From: Marthasterias glacialis
Taxonomy: Eukaryota; Echinodermata; Asteroidea; Forcipulatida; Asteriidae
Assembly: GCA_911728455.2 (NCBI GenBank)
Contig: OU452225.1
Location: 11,444,731 to 11,508,730, forward strand
Direction: 5' to 3'
DNA length: 64,000 nucleotides
Part shown: positions 10,035 through 22,129 of the stretch, one piece after another
Layout: each line of letters starts with the position of its first letter
How positions within the stretch are numbered: the stretch's first letter is position 1
The notes under the pieces: generated by a model
What the model was told of the DNA's origin: nothing
The model's database searches: none
Seen by the model: the letters and a program-made list of their open reading frames with translations, nothing else
Program-made: the position numbers and the translations under genes

Positions 10035-13000
10035 ATGGAAGAAAAGGGAGGAGTGAATACCTTCGTTAATGATGGGAGTTTCATGGAAATGTTCAGGAAA
10101 AGGATGGAAGAAGAAAAACTCCGAGGTAAAAGAGACCAGTCAGTGAGCGGGGTGAAAGACGTTGAGTTGCCGGGGAGCAGTCAGCGACAGCCCGGTGCTT
10201 CGGAAGAGGTGTCGAGTGGGCCAACTCACGTCGTAAATAAAGAAACACTGTTGTTAGATAAAACAACAATCGACACTCATGACTCCGGTATAGAACAATC
10301 TTGTGATGACAATTTGCAAACGTTATCCACCCAACAAAATGCAGAAAACAGCGACAGTTATTCAGAAATACAACCTGAAAAGCGAAATTCAAATCGGGAG
10401 CAAAAAAGTGCGGCCAAGGAAGTGACAACAGAAAATTCCAGTAAAACCACATCTACAGTCACAACAGCGCAGAAGAAGTATAGCCTTTTGTCACATGTAA
10501 GTATTTTATTATAATGGACAAAAATTACCCTACCAACCGACACATGTTCATCAAATATGTGGGGATGACCAAATTTAGTAGTACTCACTATAGCCCCATA
10601 CATTGTGCCAATACGCTGGACTCCCTCCGCTTCTTGGCCCAACGAACCCTGTCCTTTAAAACCAGACATCAACTTTCGAATCGAGACTTACTTTTTTTTG
10701 GCAAATTTATCCCTCAATGATCGGTCGGTCGTTGCTGTCAGACATGTCAGACTCACAGGCAGAGTCTGGAGAAGATTTCCGCACGATCCCCCGTGCGATA
10801 AATCCTAGGCTTTTGCTGGAATTTTATGTCAAATCTCGGTGATATAAGCCCATGTCAACGACGGCGGAGGAGCCATGATGGTTGCTGTTCAGCGCGGGTC
10901 GTATTCCTGCACTAGTCTTTATTCCAGCAGTTATTTTGCGACGTTTACCGGATAGTGGTGACGTCAAGGTGTCGCGAAGCGGTAAACGTTCTTGAATGTG
11001 CTGACTGATTGCGCGCATTACCATGACGTCACCACTATCCGGTAAACGTCGCAAAATGACTGCTGGAATAAAGACTAGTGCAGGAATAAGACCCGCGCTG
11101 AACAGCAACCATCATGGCTCCTCCGCCGTCGTTGACATGGGCTTATATCACCGAGATTTGACATAAAATTCCAGCAAAAGCCTAGGATTTATCGCACGGG
11201 GGATCGTGCGGAAATCTTCTCCAGACTCTGCCTGTGAGTCTGACATGTCTGACAGCAACGACCGACCGATCATTGAGGGATAAATTTGCCAAAAAATGTA
11301 AGTCTCGATTCGAAAGTTGATGTCTGGTTTTAAAGGACAGGGTTCGTTGGGCCAAGAAGCGGAGGGAGTCCAGCGTATTGGCACAATGTATGGGGCTATA
11401 CTCACTAGTGTAGCTAGGTAGGTAGTACTAGTAGTACTAGTATGTTTCTGCTGTACTGTGTAGTACTACTGCTAGACTACTCACACTCACTATTATCTTG
11501 TTTACCAGTCCAAGATAAGATTATGTTTTTGTTCATATTGTTATAGCCTAGGTAATAATGATGAAAAAGTGGCAGTCGAATTTGGCATCTTTTCCTTTTT
11601 GTCTTGATGTCAAAAATAGTTATACCAGTCATAATTTTCTTGTTTGCTCTGTTCTTGCTGCCATTCTATCTTGCTTGTGTCCATTTAACAGGGCTCACGC
11701 TTAGCACTAGCCCGGCGTACATTGTCTAATAAAAACTGATATGGGTGATGGGCTAGTAAACGCCACTTTTCAACTTGACCTGTGGGCTACTAAAACTGTT
11801 CAACTTACTTGTTTATGATAATCATACTTATTCCTTTTCAGATGTGAATAATTTATTTTTAAGTGTGTGAATGTTGATCGCTTTAAACTGGTTGTGATTG
11901 CTACCTGCCATTAGTATCAGGATTTATGACAATACATGTTTAAAATGTGGGCAACAAAAACTTCCTCCAGGCAAGTAAAATGCACAGTTTACTACCCCTT
12001 GGGCTACGTTACAAAAACTTTAAGCGCAAGGCTTGCCATTCAACTACTTTTAACTGCCTTTAGGGGACTTGCTTTGCTTTGAAGGGCTTTTAGTGACCAA
12101 TGTATTCTGTTTATGTTATCATAATCTTTTACTTGCCATTATCTGCTGCTTTTAACCTTAACATTTAGGTTGGCATATATTCTGTATTATCGATTTTATA
12201 TTTTATCTTTTTTGATGACAGCTTTTTTATTACTTTTGCCCTTCCCTGGAAGGCCTCTGGTCGTATATTCTATTTGTCCTAAGAATTAAAATTAATAAAC
12301 GAAAATAAATCCCAAACTATGCAACAAAATGGAGAGGCCGAAACGTGATAGTTACCATGAATAAGTCACACATTCATGGTTTAGGCCTACTGCATGCTAA
12401 AGAAACAGCATGCGAAAGACCACTGGTAGTTTGAGAAAGTCAGTTTAGTCAGAAGTTTTAAATTTTTCAGGCTTATCAATTATCACAATGGTCCACTTTA
12501 AAATAAATAAAATATTGTTTAAAGACTACATCACTGGAGGTCTTCTTCAGTTTGATACTGTCCTTAGACCTTTAGATTTCTTTTTCTCCACAGGTTGGTA
12601 AGCGGAAAGGCGGGAAACTTTCTCTGAAGACTGGAACCGTAAAGAAGCAGAAGCCGTCAGATACACAGGTAAATATATATGCGTAATGCTTAAGAAGGGA
12701 TGCATGCAAATACATGCCACACCCTCATCTAGTGATCAAATATAATTCAACATCTGGCTGTTGCACTGCTTTAAGTTCCCTCCCCCCCAATACCTGCTTC
12801 ATATTTGCCTCTTTCTTTTTTTGCTGGAGAATTTGAAAGAAGTCGTGAGGCGTTAAAGGAATGAAAACCGTTCTTTCAATTGTTTTTGACAAAAATCAAG
12901 AATTTCTGTTTTCATTTTAAGGCCAGTAAAGAGCATTCGCAGCCCTTGATGGTTACGGTAAACTTTTTAAATCGTGGTTGCGCTGTGCCCACGCTCACCC

Positions 13001-13147
13001 CAACTCCAACCCCAAGTTAACGCTTATGTGCTTTTCTGTTTTTTCCAGCAAGCTCAGGATCCATGGTCCAAGTACTTGGCTGAGGTCGAGAAATACAAAG
13101 CTCACGTTTGTGGTGATGAAGACAAATCCCGGCCATTAGTCAAGTGA
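10035..13147 (+). CDS. TRIR: TRIR (telomerase RNA-interacting RNase, C19orf43) orthologue
   Basis: Three exons, 10035-10496, 12594-12668 and 13049-13147, join in phase 0/0 to encode 211 residues (human about 176). Each border has a clean GT/AG site. The conserved blocks are an N-terminal GGVNTFVNDGSFMEMF with a basic/acidic helix (RKRMEEEK), a Lys/Gly block VGKRKGGKLSLKTG, and a C-terminal WSKYLAEVEKYKAHVCGDE-DKSRPLVK tail that is nearly the same in vertebrates. Residues about 35-150 are a low-complexity Ser/Thr/Glu linker, longer than in human. TRIR is reported as a nuclear RNase that acts on RNA 3' ends, including telomerase RNA. I chose ATG 10035 because the conserved block follows at once; an in-frame ATG at 9966 would add 23 unconserved residues. 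Intron 1 (2.1 kb) carries the large inverted repeat at 10591-11398. Confidence 0.92.
10582..10590 (+). repeat. Left 9 bp target site duplication
   Basis: TACTCACTA, identical to 11399-11407, directly abuts the left end of the fold-back element. Confidence 0.75.
10591..11398. mobile_element. Fold-back element, probable non-autonomous Mutator-like (MULE)
   Basis: Two arms of about 375 bp (10591-10966 and 11024-11398) are near-perfect reverse complements around a spacer of about 57 bp. I see only a few differences, such as a shorter T run and single substitutions. The ends are TAGCCCC and GGGGCTA. The 9-base direct repeat TACTCACTA flanks the element at 10582-10590 and 11399-11407. Long inverted arms with a 9 bp duplication are typical of Mutator-like elements. 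No transposase is encoded. It lies in TRIR intron 1, so the pre-mRNA would form a very long hairpin. Arm similarity implies a recent insertion or gene conversion. The superfamily call is inference. Confidence 0.8.
11399..11407 (+). repeat. Right 9 bp target site duplication
   Basis: TACTCACTA, matching the left copy, directly abuts the right end of the fold-back element. Confidence 0.75.
11690..12030. repeat. Dispersed repeat (CAGGGCTCACGCTTAGCACTA type)
   Basis: It shares CAGGGCTCAC, CATTGTCTA-TAAAAACTG, GGGCTAGTA, CAACTTACTTGTTTAT and CTTTTCAGATGTGAATAAT, in that order, with 31880-32560. It sits in TRIR intron 1. Confidence 0.6.
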
Positions 13148-13774
13148 TGATACTCTCCAAGTCAACATTATTGATCAAATTTATTTCATGCTTAATTAAG
13201 AATACATTGTTTGTCCCCCAACATCTTGTAACAGTTGCCATTAAGTTGACCAACCATTTAAGTGCACAGTTTACGGTAGAACAACTGTGCACAGAGCTCT
13301 CGTGTATTTTCGCTCGGCCCCACCAGTCTCATCCAAGACCGTTGGGATGGGCTGATAGCTTGCACAAATTCTTGTTCAGGATGTAGTTATGCATGATGGG
13401 AATGACTGTACTGCTGATCGGCGCAATGCCCACAATCACAACACGTACAGACACAGGATGTGATAATGTAAACGATTAGTTAGCTCTCTTCTTTTTTAAC
13501 CAAAGAAGAGTAAAACTGTTCAGGTAAATTATTAATAATGCGATTGATCTTGATGTTTAGTACAAGGCAGAAAAAGACAATAATTATTTCCAATGGATGT
13601 ACACCCATAGAGCTACATTAATATTGATAGAGGTCGAATCTTTTGTAAACAGGAAGAGGTGACCAGGGATTATTAGGTCCTTGGGAAAAGGTCTAATGAG
13701 CATGCGTAATATGTCAGCCCATCCCAGCACCTCTGGTTGAGGTGCTGGGACCGAGCAAATCTCTGTATTTTACA

Positions 13775-14230
13775 TTCACCACATGATTACATATTTCATG
13801 AAGGCAAAGTGTGTCTGTCATTCCTAACCATGGTGGATGATGTTGAATGGTGAGACAGTAGGAGGGTTGACTGTGTACTGTGTAGATGCATTCACCGCAT
13901 GATTACACATTGCGTACGGGCATAGTGCGTCTAGCATTCAAAACCATTTGGATGATATTGAATGGTGAGGTAGTTCGTAGTAGAAGGAGGGTTGACTGTA
14001 GTAGATGCATTCACCACTTTATGTTGCAGGCTGGCATAGTTTATCTTTCATTCAAAACCACAGCAGATGATAACGATTGGTCAAACTGTAGGAGGGTTGA
14101 ATGTGTACTGTGTGTGCATTCCACCACATTGTATCATACTGCAGGCTGGCATAGTTTATCATTCGAAACCACAGTGGATGATATTGAATGGTTAAGTGGT
14201 AGGGGGGTTAAGGGAGAGAAGGTTAGTGTC
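13775..14230. repeat. Degenerate minisatellite, about 4 units of 105-125 bp
   Basis: Units share GATGCATTCACC-CAT, TTACA, GGCATAGT, CATTC-AAACCA, GATGATATTGAATGGT and GTAGGAGGGTTGA. Starts lie near 13775, 13885, 14005 and 14115. Confidence 0.75.
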
Positions 14231-14749
14231 TAAATCAAGGTTCACTGTGTCTGACTTTGGTTTGCAATAACACCATGAATCTACTACTTTCCCCGAGCAG
14301 AATTTAAATTAATTCTTATAACTGACAATGGCTAGCGTAGGCATATTGAGACTCATTGGTTGAAGAGGGCAGATGGGTTGCTCGAAATTTTACACAGATA
14401 AAAACACAAATACCAATTTGTAGTAAAAAGTATTTTTATTTATCTTTTTTTTTCTTCTTCTTGCTCTGCCCAAATTTTTCCCAAATTGGAACTCCACTCA
14501 ACAAAGTTCTTCTAGGTTTGTAAATGTCAATCAACTTTAAAGTCAATTTACTGATTCATTACCTCGTTTTTTTTTATTATGATGAAGTGGTACTGCAGTG
14601 GTTGCTTCCATGGGTTAACGTCGTTTTTCAAGTAGTCATTTTGTATAAGGAATTCTTCAGGTACAATCTATGTGGTTTTTAACTATAAACAAACGGTAAA
14701 TAGCTACACGTAGTATAGTGGTGGTAGAGTTTGACCAGAGGTGTTTTTC

Positions 14750-14850
14750 TCTTCTTCTCTCCTCCTCTCTTCCCCCCCCCCCCCATTTCCTTCTTCTTTT
14801 CTCCCTCCTTTCCCTTCTTCTTTTCTCTCCCTTTTCCTCCTCCTTTTCTT
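14750..14850. repeat. Poly-pyrimidine low-complexity tract
   Basis: About 100 bases of almost pure C/T including a C11-12 run. The Lys/Gly/Glu-rich ORF on the other strand is a by-product. Confidence 0.85.
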
Positions 14851-15009
14851 AACAGTTTGTTTATATATATTGGTTGTGCAAATTTTTGCTCTTGATTGAA
14901 AAGGAGTGTCCCACCTTTAGGCACTGTACAGGATCGGTTGTGCCGATAGGGCAGTGTTCTTAATGTGTCTAATTCAATAAATAAATGAACAAACAAACCT
15001 GTGAACATT

Positions 15010-15235
15010 TGGGCTCAATCCGTCGTCTGAGTCAGAGAAAATAGTGGAAAACCGTGCACACTTTTCAGCATGTAAACACATTGTTACAACCGAAACTGAA
15101 ATAGGGGGGGTCTTCAAATTCTATTTTCTCGCCTTTGACAGTATTTCAGACATAAATATTTCTATGAGAGATTGAAACTGGTCTGAACTTCATAATCAGT
15201 AAGCTTTCAGACTGATACGAATAAAAAATAATATG
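15010..15235. repeat. Dispersed element, same family as 6930-7220
   Basis: It carries CCGTCGTCTGAGTCAG, CAGCATGTAAACACATTGTT, GGGGTCTTCAA and GCTTTCAGACTGATACG in the same order as 6930-7220. Confidence 0.6.
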
Positions 15236-15629
15236 AAAAAAATTATGCGTACTATAGATTACAGGGGCACTTTGTGGACTATACTTCCCTTTGTTAAACA
15301 TTCCTCCGCACAAGTCTTACTCAACACCCACAATTTTCTTTAAATGACTTGGAAAAGTCTCTACATTATAGTTATATGAATCTTTAAAATCAGGGATTAA
15401 CAGAAGTTCTGCCTGGGGTTGATTTCACAAAAGGGCTTGGATTCAGCTTAAAAAGAGTTGTCGACATCCCCACAGTGATTTGTATTGTGACATCGCACTT
15501 GGGTACTAGGAAATTAGGATTGAAACACAGTCGAGATTAATTTTTAGCTCTTTGCGAAATTGGCCCCTGATTGTAACTGCACTGTGGTCATTTGTCCAGT
15601 GGCTATTATAAGATCAGTGCCCAGGTGTG

Positions 15630-15760
15630 GATTTCACAAAGCGCTAGGACTAGTCTTATCTCGAGTTAGGACGAGTAACTAGTCCTAACTTTTAGGACTA
15701 GTCATAAGTTAGGATTAGTCCTAAGTGTAATAGGACAAGTTTTGTCAAATCCACCCCTGG
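15630..15760. repeat. Palindromic AGGACTAGTCCTAA-type short element
   Basis: GGATTTCACAAAGCGCTAGGA opens and TTTGTCAAATCCACCCCTGG closes the element. Several overlapping AGGACTAGTC / TAGTCCTAA palindromes lie inside. Confidence 0.65.
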
Positions 15761-16878
15761 AGCTCCATCCTGAGCAGTTTGTTGAATGTGGGGAAGTGAA
15801 CCAGCATTAATAATTCTTAACACAATAATTACGTTAAGCCGGTGGTCGCAGTTTTAAATTCCGCTCCAGTCAATTTTTCTTTGTTCACCCAAAAATTGAT
15901 TTAAAATTTATCCAGTCAGTTTCCCTTGTGGTTTATTGCTTGACAATAATTAAATTATAAAATGTATGATTACATTATGCTTTCTCTGTTTAAGCCTTTT
16001 GAAAGTGTGGGAGGAAGTAACTGAAAATCAAAGTATAGTTTTCAATTAAAACAATGGGGGAGTAAAGTTTTGTCTCAGCAAGGTTGCATGCTGGAAGCCA
16101 GGAAAAAGCCACTGAATATTCCAGAGCTGGGGAACATTGATCTAAAATTATCTGCTTCGTCTGAGGCGTTACTTGTTCTTCAGCGTGTAGTGTATTTTTT
16201 ATTGCCAGTGAATGTTTTAAAATTGAAATTTTGGGTAAGTGGATGGGTCAAACAATTTTAGAAAAACAAACTGTTTAAATTGTTGATTATAATATTATGG
16301 ATGGTCCCTTTTCATCTATTACTATTATTAAACGAAGACGGTGTATGAATTGTTTAAAGAGGTCAAACCTTGAAAATAAATTCTATTCTATACAAAATTT
16401 CTGTTCTGTGGTTTTATTGTTTCGTTGTCAAGTTTACAAAAAAATATTTTTGCATGTTTTTTTTCTTGGAACAATATTGAACTATGATAGGCCGGTAAAT
16501 TTGAAGCTGCTTGTGTACTGTAAATGTTAATTTTTCAAACGATTGCCTATAGTTGCTTACTTGTATCTTAAAAGTTGAAATTTGCCTGACAACCAGCAAT
16601 TGATGAACACTGTGTGGTAATACCCCTTGGTATCCACGGTGATTGTTTTGTTAATCTATGTTCACTTATCGGTATGAATTTCGACTAAAAATGATTGGTG
16701 AAACAAAATGACATACACATGCTACTCGCTCAAAAAAAATAATGAGTAGGAAAAATATAACGACAGAGGGCGCTATTGCGAAGATGGAGAAACTTCCTTG
16801 GTTTCATTGCATAACGAATTACATTGTGATTATGAGTATTAATCGTTCGCCATAAATTACTCCAAATTTCATCTTAAA

Positions 16879-19673
16879 ATGAATAGGGTTAATTTCAATA
16901 GTGAAGAAGAAGTGAAGGAGTATCTTCATAACCTCGAAACGGAGTACAACTACCAGTGTCACCGTGAAAAGACGGGGGAAGGTGAGTAGAAAATGAGACG
17001 GTGGAGAACCGAATCTGGGCTGGGCTCTTGGAAGTGGGGATTCTGCTAATAATCACCATATGAATGGCGGAATTAGATTATCCCAGAATTTGATGGAGAT
17101 TGGAGGTAGTACTCAGTAGTAGTACCTCCTAAATGAAGTAGTTGTACATGATACCTTATTACTCTTCATTATTCAAAGTTTCAATGTCAGAGTTTTTTTA
17201 GCCTTGTGTTAAAAAAGGATCAAAATTTGTCTTTTTTCATACAAACCAAAACACTTCATTCATAAGATAATATTATTATTAATATATTATTAATAGGTTA
17301 AGGATACAGAGTAGGCCTACACAGAATGATGTCCATTCGTTTTGTCGTAGTTTTTTTCAATGACTGGCGTCAATTCTATAGACCAATTGCATGCTCCAAA
17401 TCATGTGACCCATACTGTGTGTATTAAACGTAAACAAACACGTGAGGGGCCTTGGGGCCATGTGTTTGATGAGTTAGGCCTATATGTCTTGGGTAGTAGG
17501 CCCGATGAAATAGTATAGTAGTAGGCCAATGTCTCAGGTAGCACTGAGAATTGGGTTAAAAACCATGGGGAAAGAAAATCTCCAGGGTAAAACCAAAATA
17601 ACAGAGTAGACCTGACGGCATTTTCATGATTGTCCATGCACTCAAACATGTACATGTAGCTTGCTGGCTAAGTAGAATTATTTAACACTTTAGAGATCAT
17701 TGATTTCTGTATAACTATCACCATACGCCCAGACACTGCTAATCTTCTTGATTCTTTGAGTTTGACTCAGAAATTTTTTTCAAAACAGAAATAGGTGGTT
17801 TTGTTTTATCACTGTAGATTCTTTGTTAACATGGGAAACATTGGAAAATGTCAATTCGGGATAGGCCTATTAGTATTACCTTTTCTTTGACCCTCCTGTT
17901 TTATCAGATGTAGGTCAAATCTTGCAGCCGTTAGTGGCCACTTTGGGCATTTTGGTTCAGGCCGCTTTTGGCCGCTATGGTCCCTTAAGGTTGAAACCTA
18001 ATCACTGCATTCTGCAACATCCATCTTGTTTACAGGTTGCTACAGACTGGGAGAATTTTACGCCTCCATAAAAGGTGATTATGAAAAAGCCACCACAGCC
18101 TACAATCTGAGCTGCAGCAAGTACAACCATGTTGTAGCATGCAACAAGTTAGGAGCATTACATCTCTATGGAAGAGGTTTGTGCAGAGGTTTTTTTTTTT
18201 TGTGAAGTTCTGAGTTCGTTATGAAACATAGTCAGCTGTGGTTAAATGTTTGTTTACCCGTAGAGGAACAATTGAGAAGGAGTAGCAACGAGACACATAT
18301 CAAAGGTTTGATGTCTATTGCCGCACGCGGGCGTAAGAAAACCGCACGTATTCAGTGTGCGAGTTAATGAGGCATGCGCACTGTACAAGATTGGTGCCTG
18401 TTCAAGCCGACCTCCAAAGAAAGTTGGTGCCAGGCCAAGTCACCCTTTGAAATGGGTCAGGACGAATAAAGAAATCTTTAAGGCTTCTCCATGTTCATAC
18501 ATTTTGAAACTTTCGGAAATACTCCTTTAAACAATCTACTAAAAAGACTTCTTCTTTTTTTGTAAATTCTTAAACACAAAATGTTTTAACAAAATGTTCT
18601 CCTCAATAGTACAGCAAGTAGGTGATGGGATTGTGCCATCGATGATACAAGAATGAAATTTGGAACACAGTCAGAGACCGCACGAGAAAGATCGCAGATT
18701 TGTCATTTGAAAAAATATAGAGAAAATAACAAGCAACTTTAAAAACTTTTAAAATGGCTGCCATTGCTTGTTATTCTACGGACAAATATCTTTCTCATGA
18801 CATACTGTATGGCATATTCCATGCTTGTATCAGCAAAGGCACAATTCCTCCAAATATTTCCCCCATCGGCTCTGAGCAGCTCTATGAAATAGACCTTTAT
18901 CATGCTGCCACCATCTTGGTCATGTTCCCTGTATCCAATAACAGTAATAGATGCTAATATTCATTGTACAAAAAGAAACCAGACTATTTGCCCTTCCAGC
19001 CTCGGTTTGGTTACATTGGTTTGAATGGGAGAAAATCAAGATGGCCGCACCATGATAAAGGTCTATTGTACCCTGGTTTTTATTCCTTTACAAGGACTCT
19101 CCAACAAGTTCAAGTTAACCTCGGAATATGAGCACAAGTCAATTTCTCAATTTAAATATACAATTATTGTCATCTCATGCTCAGAGCAATGTTTGTAATC
19201 TGAGATTTATATTCTCATTTGACTTCTTCTTTGAAGGTGTTGCCAAAGATAGAAAAAAGGCCGTAGAGTTCTTCACCAAGAGCTGCAATGGAGGTTACAT
19301 GACAGGGTGTTATGGTGCTGGTGTAGCGCTGAGTGGCGGTGAGACGAAAGATGTCCCTAGGGCAGTCGAGTGTCTCAAGAAGGCCTGCGATAGTGACCAC
19401 CAAGAGAGCTGCTACCAACTCGGAAGCATTTACCTGCAGGGGTTAGACACTGTTCAAAAGGACATGAAAAAAGCCTTCGACTACACACTGAAGAGCTGCA
19501 AGCTTGATCATGTCTACGGCTGTGCAAATGTTAGTCGCATGTACAAGCTCGGAGACGGCACGCAGAAGAACGAGAAGTTATCACTTCAATTCAAGGAGAA
19601 AGCGAAGGACTTGCAACGACAAGCAAAGGAGAAGTCGGCGCAGTTGAAATTTGGAGAAACTGGTGGCAAATGA
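16879..19673 (+). CDS. COA7: Cytochrome c oxidase assembly factor 7 (Sel1-repeat protein)
   Basis: Three exons, 16879-16981, 18036-18176 and 19237-19673, join in phase 1/1 to encode 226 residues (human 231). The N-terminus reads [24 protein letters not shown], matching the human start of the same layout. It is followed by Sel1-like helical repeats with paired cysteines: [97 protein letters not shown]. The tail ends in LKFGE. COA7 is a mitochondrial intermembrane-space, cysteine-rich protein needed for complex IV assembly. There is no cleavable presequence, as expected. The splice sites are clean, and each codon split across an intron is a glycine, which supports the model. It is transcribed towards NDUFA11 with a spacer of about 7.9 kb. 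Confidence 0.94.
18885..19070. repeat. MITE-like inverted repeat in COA7 intron 2
   Basis: TAGACCTTTATCATG with CATCTTG at the left pairs with CAAGATGGCCGCACCATGATAAAGGTCTA at the right, about 180 bp apart. It lies just upstream of COA7 exon 3. Confidence 0.65.
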
Positions 19674-20039
19674 TGTTGTAGAAAAATTATGATTTGTTGA
19701 GGTTAATCAGTTGTGAAAGACGATAATCGTATTGGTTCTTGAAAACACCAAGTATCTAGTCAAAAAAACAAACTCAAAGTGTAAAGTTTAATGAAAACAA
19801 AATACAAATCAGTGGAGTTTGATTGTGGATTAATCCTCTCAGATGGCATCTTTTTTACTTCACAAACATCAAAGAGAGCAACAATTTGAATTTTTTTATT
19901 AACGTCTTTTATGATAGTTGAGCTTATGCATGAAGATGATCTGTAAAAAATCACTGAAATGCCTCATGACCAAGGTATTCGCAATTCTAAGAAAAGGATA
20001 ACACAAGGTGCCTCCGCAAACCTCCACTGTTTGTATACT

Positions 20040-20165
20040 TCTTGACTCCCAGAGAGGTGGTGGTCATAGGTTCGAATCCCACCAGGGTAGTATGTCCGGA
20101 AGGTATTGAGTATACAGTGCTTATCACACATCAGTGTGTAGGATAAAAAACATAATAATATTCTT
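20040..20165 (+). repeat. tRNA-derived SINE fragment (B box present)
   Basis: It contains a B box-like GGTTCGAATCC after GGTGGTGGTCATA, then a short body and an AT-rich tail. It is too short and degenerate to be a tRNA gene. Confidence 0.4.
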
Positions 20166-20339
20166 TATCCCAAATGCAATTATTTAAAAAAAAATAACAT
20201 GAAAGTCTCTGTTACTAAGAGTAGGCCTAGGCTATATGTTTTAAAGTGTTTTTTCAAGTTGTAGTTTTTCAAACAAAAATACGGGTAAATATCTTTCATC
20301 AGTTGACTAGTTTAATGTTAGGTTTTATTAAAATGCTAA

Positions 20340-20535
20340 TACCAAAGGAAGTGTTTTTGATCAATCACAACAAGATGCTAGATAGCATTGACAAGAAAGA
20401 TGCTGGATAGCAGTTGACCAATCACAACAAGATGCTGAATAGCATTGACCATTCACAACAAAATGCTGAATAGCATTGACCATTCACAGCAGCATGTTAG
20501 ACAGCACTGACCAATCACATAAAGTTGCTGGACAG
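20340..20535. repeat. Tandem array, about 40 bp units (GACCAATCACAACAAGATGCT)
   Basis: Around five units carry AGATGCTGAATAGCATTGACC and -CAATCACAACA with drift. Confidence 0.75.
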
Positions 20536-20689
20536 TATGGGCCAGAGCTTGATATTGGTATGGGCAAAATGGACCTGACAAGTCCAAGGATATAACCAGT
20601 GGGTGTGCCCATGATGGCTTGAGGCAGTTTTTTTTTAGTTTGATAAGAGGGACCATCATCAAGCCACAGCGGTTATTGGTTTCACTGAG

Positions 20690-21020
20690 TACTGCCGAGT
20701 ATTAGGGTGGCTGAGCAGTACTCCAGTACTAGTACCTGGCACATCAAGTACAAGTGTCCGAGTACCGAGTATTCTGATGTGAGTACTGAGTCCAACAGCT
20801 GAGTACCAAGTACTTGGATCTCCGAGTAAGAGTACAAGAACCTTTATAAAACAAGTACTGCAAAATCAGAGTCCGAGTACATTTTCCGTCGAGTATCGAG
20901 TACTCGACTACGAGTACAGATTATTTGCATGCGAGTATTGAGTATGGACTTCGAGTACGAATATTTTGCTAGCTTGTTACGAGCTTGAGTTTGAATGCTA
21001 TCAGAATGGTACTGGAGTAC
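20690..21020. repeat. Degenerate GAGTAC array
   Basis: GAGTAC, GAGTA-T and CGAGTA words recur at irregular spacing of 6-25 bases for over 300 bases. No clear fixed unit is seen. Confidence 0.7.
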
Positions 21021-21938
21021 GAGTGCTACAACACTGCGTTAATAAACCCACTTGTCTCTCCCATCGATTACCTTTCATTTGAACCAAGCAGTGCATGTGT
21101 TTATAAACGTATTTTGTATTACTATTATGGGAGACGATGTTTCAGTTGTTGTTGGATGAATCCCATATAAATATAAGGTTTGCAAAAGAGGAAATGTTGA
21201 ATTTTGAATGATAATACTTTAATTGAAATCCAAAGTAACTCAGTGTCGATACAAGCAATGATATGAAGGACAAGAAAGGAATGCTGTGAGAGTGTGCATG
21301 GGTGCACTAATTGCTCTACATGGGGTCTGTGAGATGTTGCAATAGATGTAATGCAACACCTCTATGCAAATGATTATGCAAATGATATGTAAAATGAAGC
21401 ACCCGTGTCAACAAGCGAGGGCGCTATAAACATGTACAGTTATTAAAATACACAGTTCAAAGAATGGTTCACCACACTATTGTATTCATGATCGAGAGTC
21501 GAATTTTCACAGGTCCATTCGGCATCACATGCCAGATGCTATTTTGCAGTTTACCAAGCACACGTGCCAGCATTTACACACATGGTAAATACGCATGCGT
21601 AGTAGACCCTCGTATGTGTCACAGTCTGCTAAACACGCGCTTTACGAAGCACCCACGAAACTGTCGCACAGGTGTAGTGCACATGCACAAACATCACCCA
21701 ACCACATATATAACACATGAAAATATGGCGGTAAACGTAAAATAGAATGTCACAGACCTTATGAGTCTGATGTCATGAGTCCCATAAAGATGTGTACAAC
21801 AGCGCCCTCATTGAGGTCAAAATGGCCATTAGTTTACTCTACGAAAATGGCTGTGCATACCCTCTATCCCGCGCTTTTTCAAGCTCAGTGATGCCAAACT
21901 AACTATAGTCAAACAAATATATCCTGGTTTATTTCAGG

Positions 21939-22058
21939 TGGACAGTCGGTATTAGCTCCCCTCGGTATTGGAAGTTGACAAACCAGCTCCCTCAGCTTTG
22001 CCTCGGGAGCGAGGTTGTCAACTTCCAATACCTTGGGGAGCTAATATCAACTGTCCAC
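21939..22058. repeat. 120 bp hairpin (GGTGGACAGT ends)
   Basis: The left arm has GGTGGACAGTCGGTATTAGCT and CAATACC-type blocks that pair with AGCTAATATCAACTGTCCACC on the right. The inner part GGTATTGGAAGTTGACAA pairs with TTGTCAACTTCCAATACC. The loop is about 30 bp. Confidence 0.8.
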
Positions 22059-22129
22059 CCTCAAAGCGTGTTTTATTTGTGTACTATTTAACATTCTGGT
22101 CTTTTGACCTCTTTGAAGAGGATCTCATT

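Larger units (their letters stand above)
13148..16878. other. Spacer between TRIR and COA7
   Basis: It holds the TRIR 3' end, a minisatellite (13775-14230), a pyrimidine/purine tract (14750-14850), a dispersed element (15010-15235) and an AGGACTAGTC-type palindromic element (15630-15760). I see no coding exon. ORFs at 16070-16261 and 16297-16530 have no recognisable similarity. Confidence 0.6.

Noticed and set aside
10358..10672. Minus-strand ORF of 104 codons over TRIR exon 1
   Set aside because: It is antisense to a conserved exon and runs into the fold-back element.
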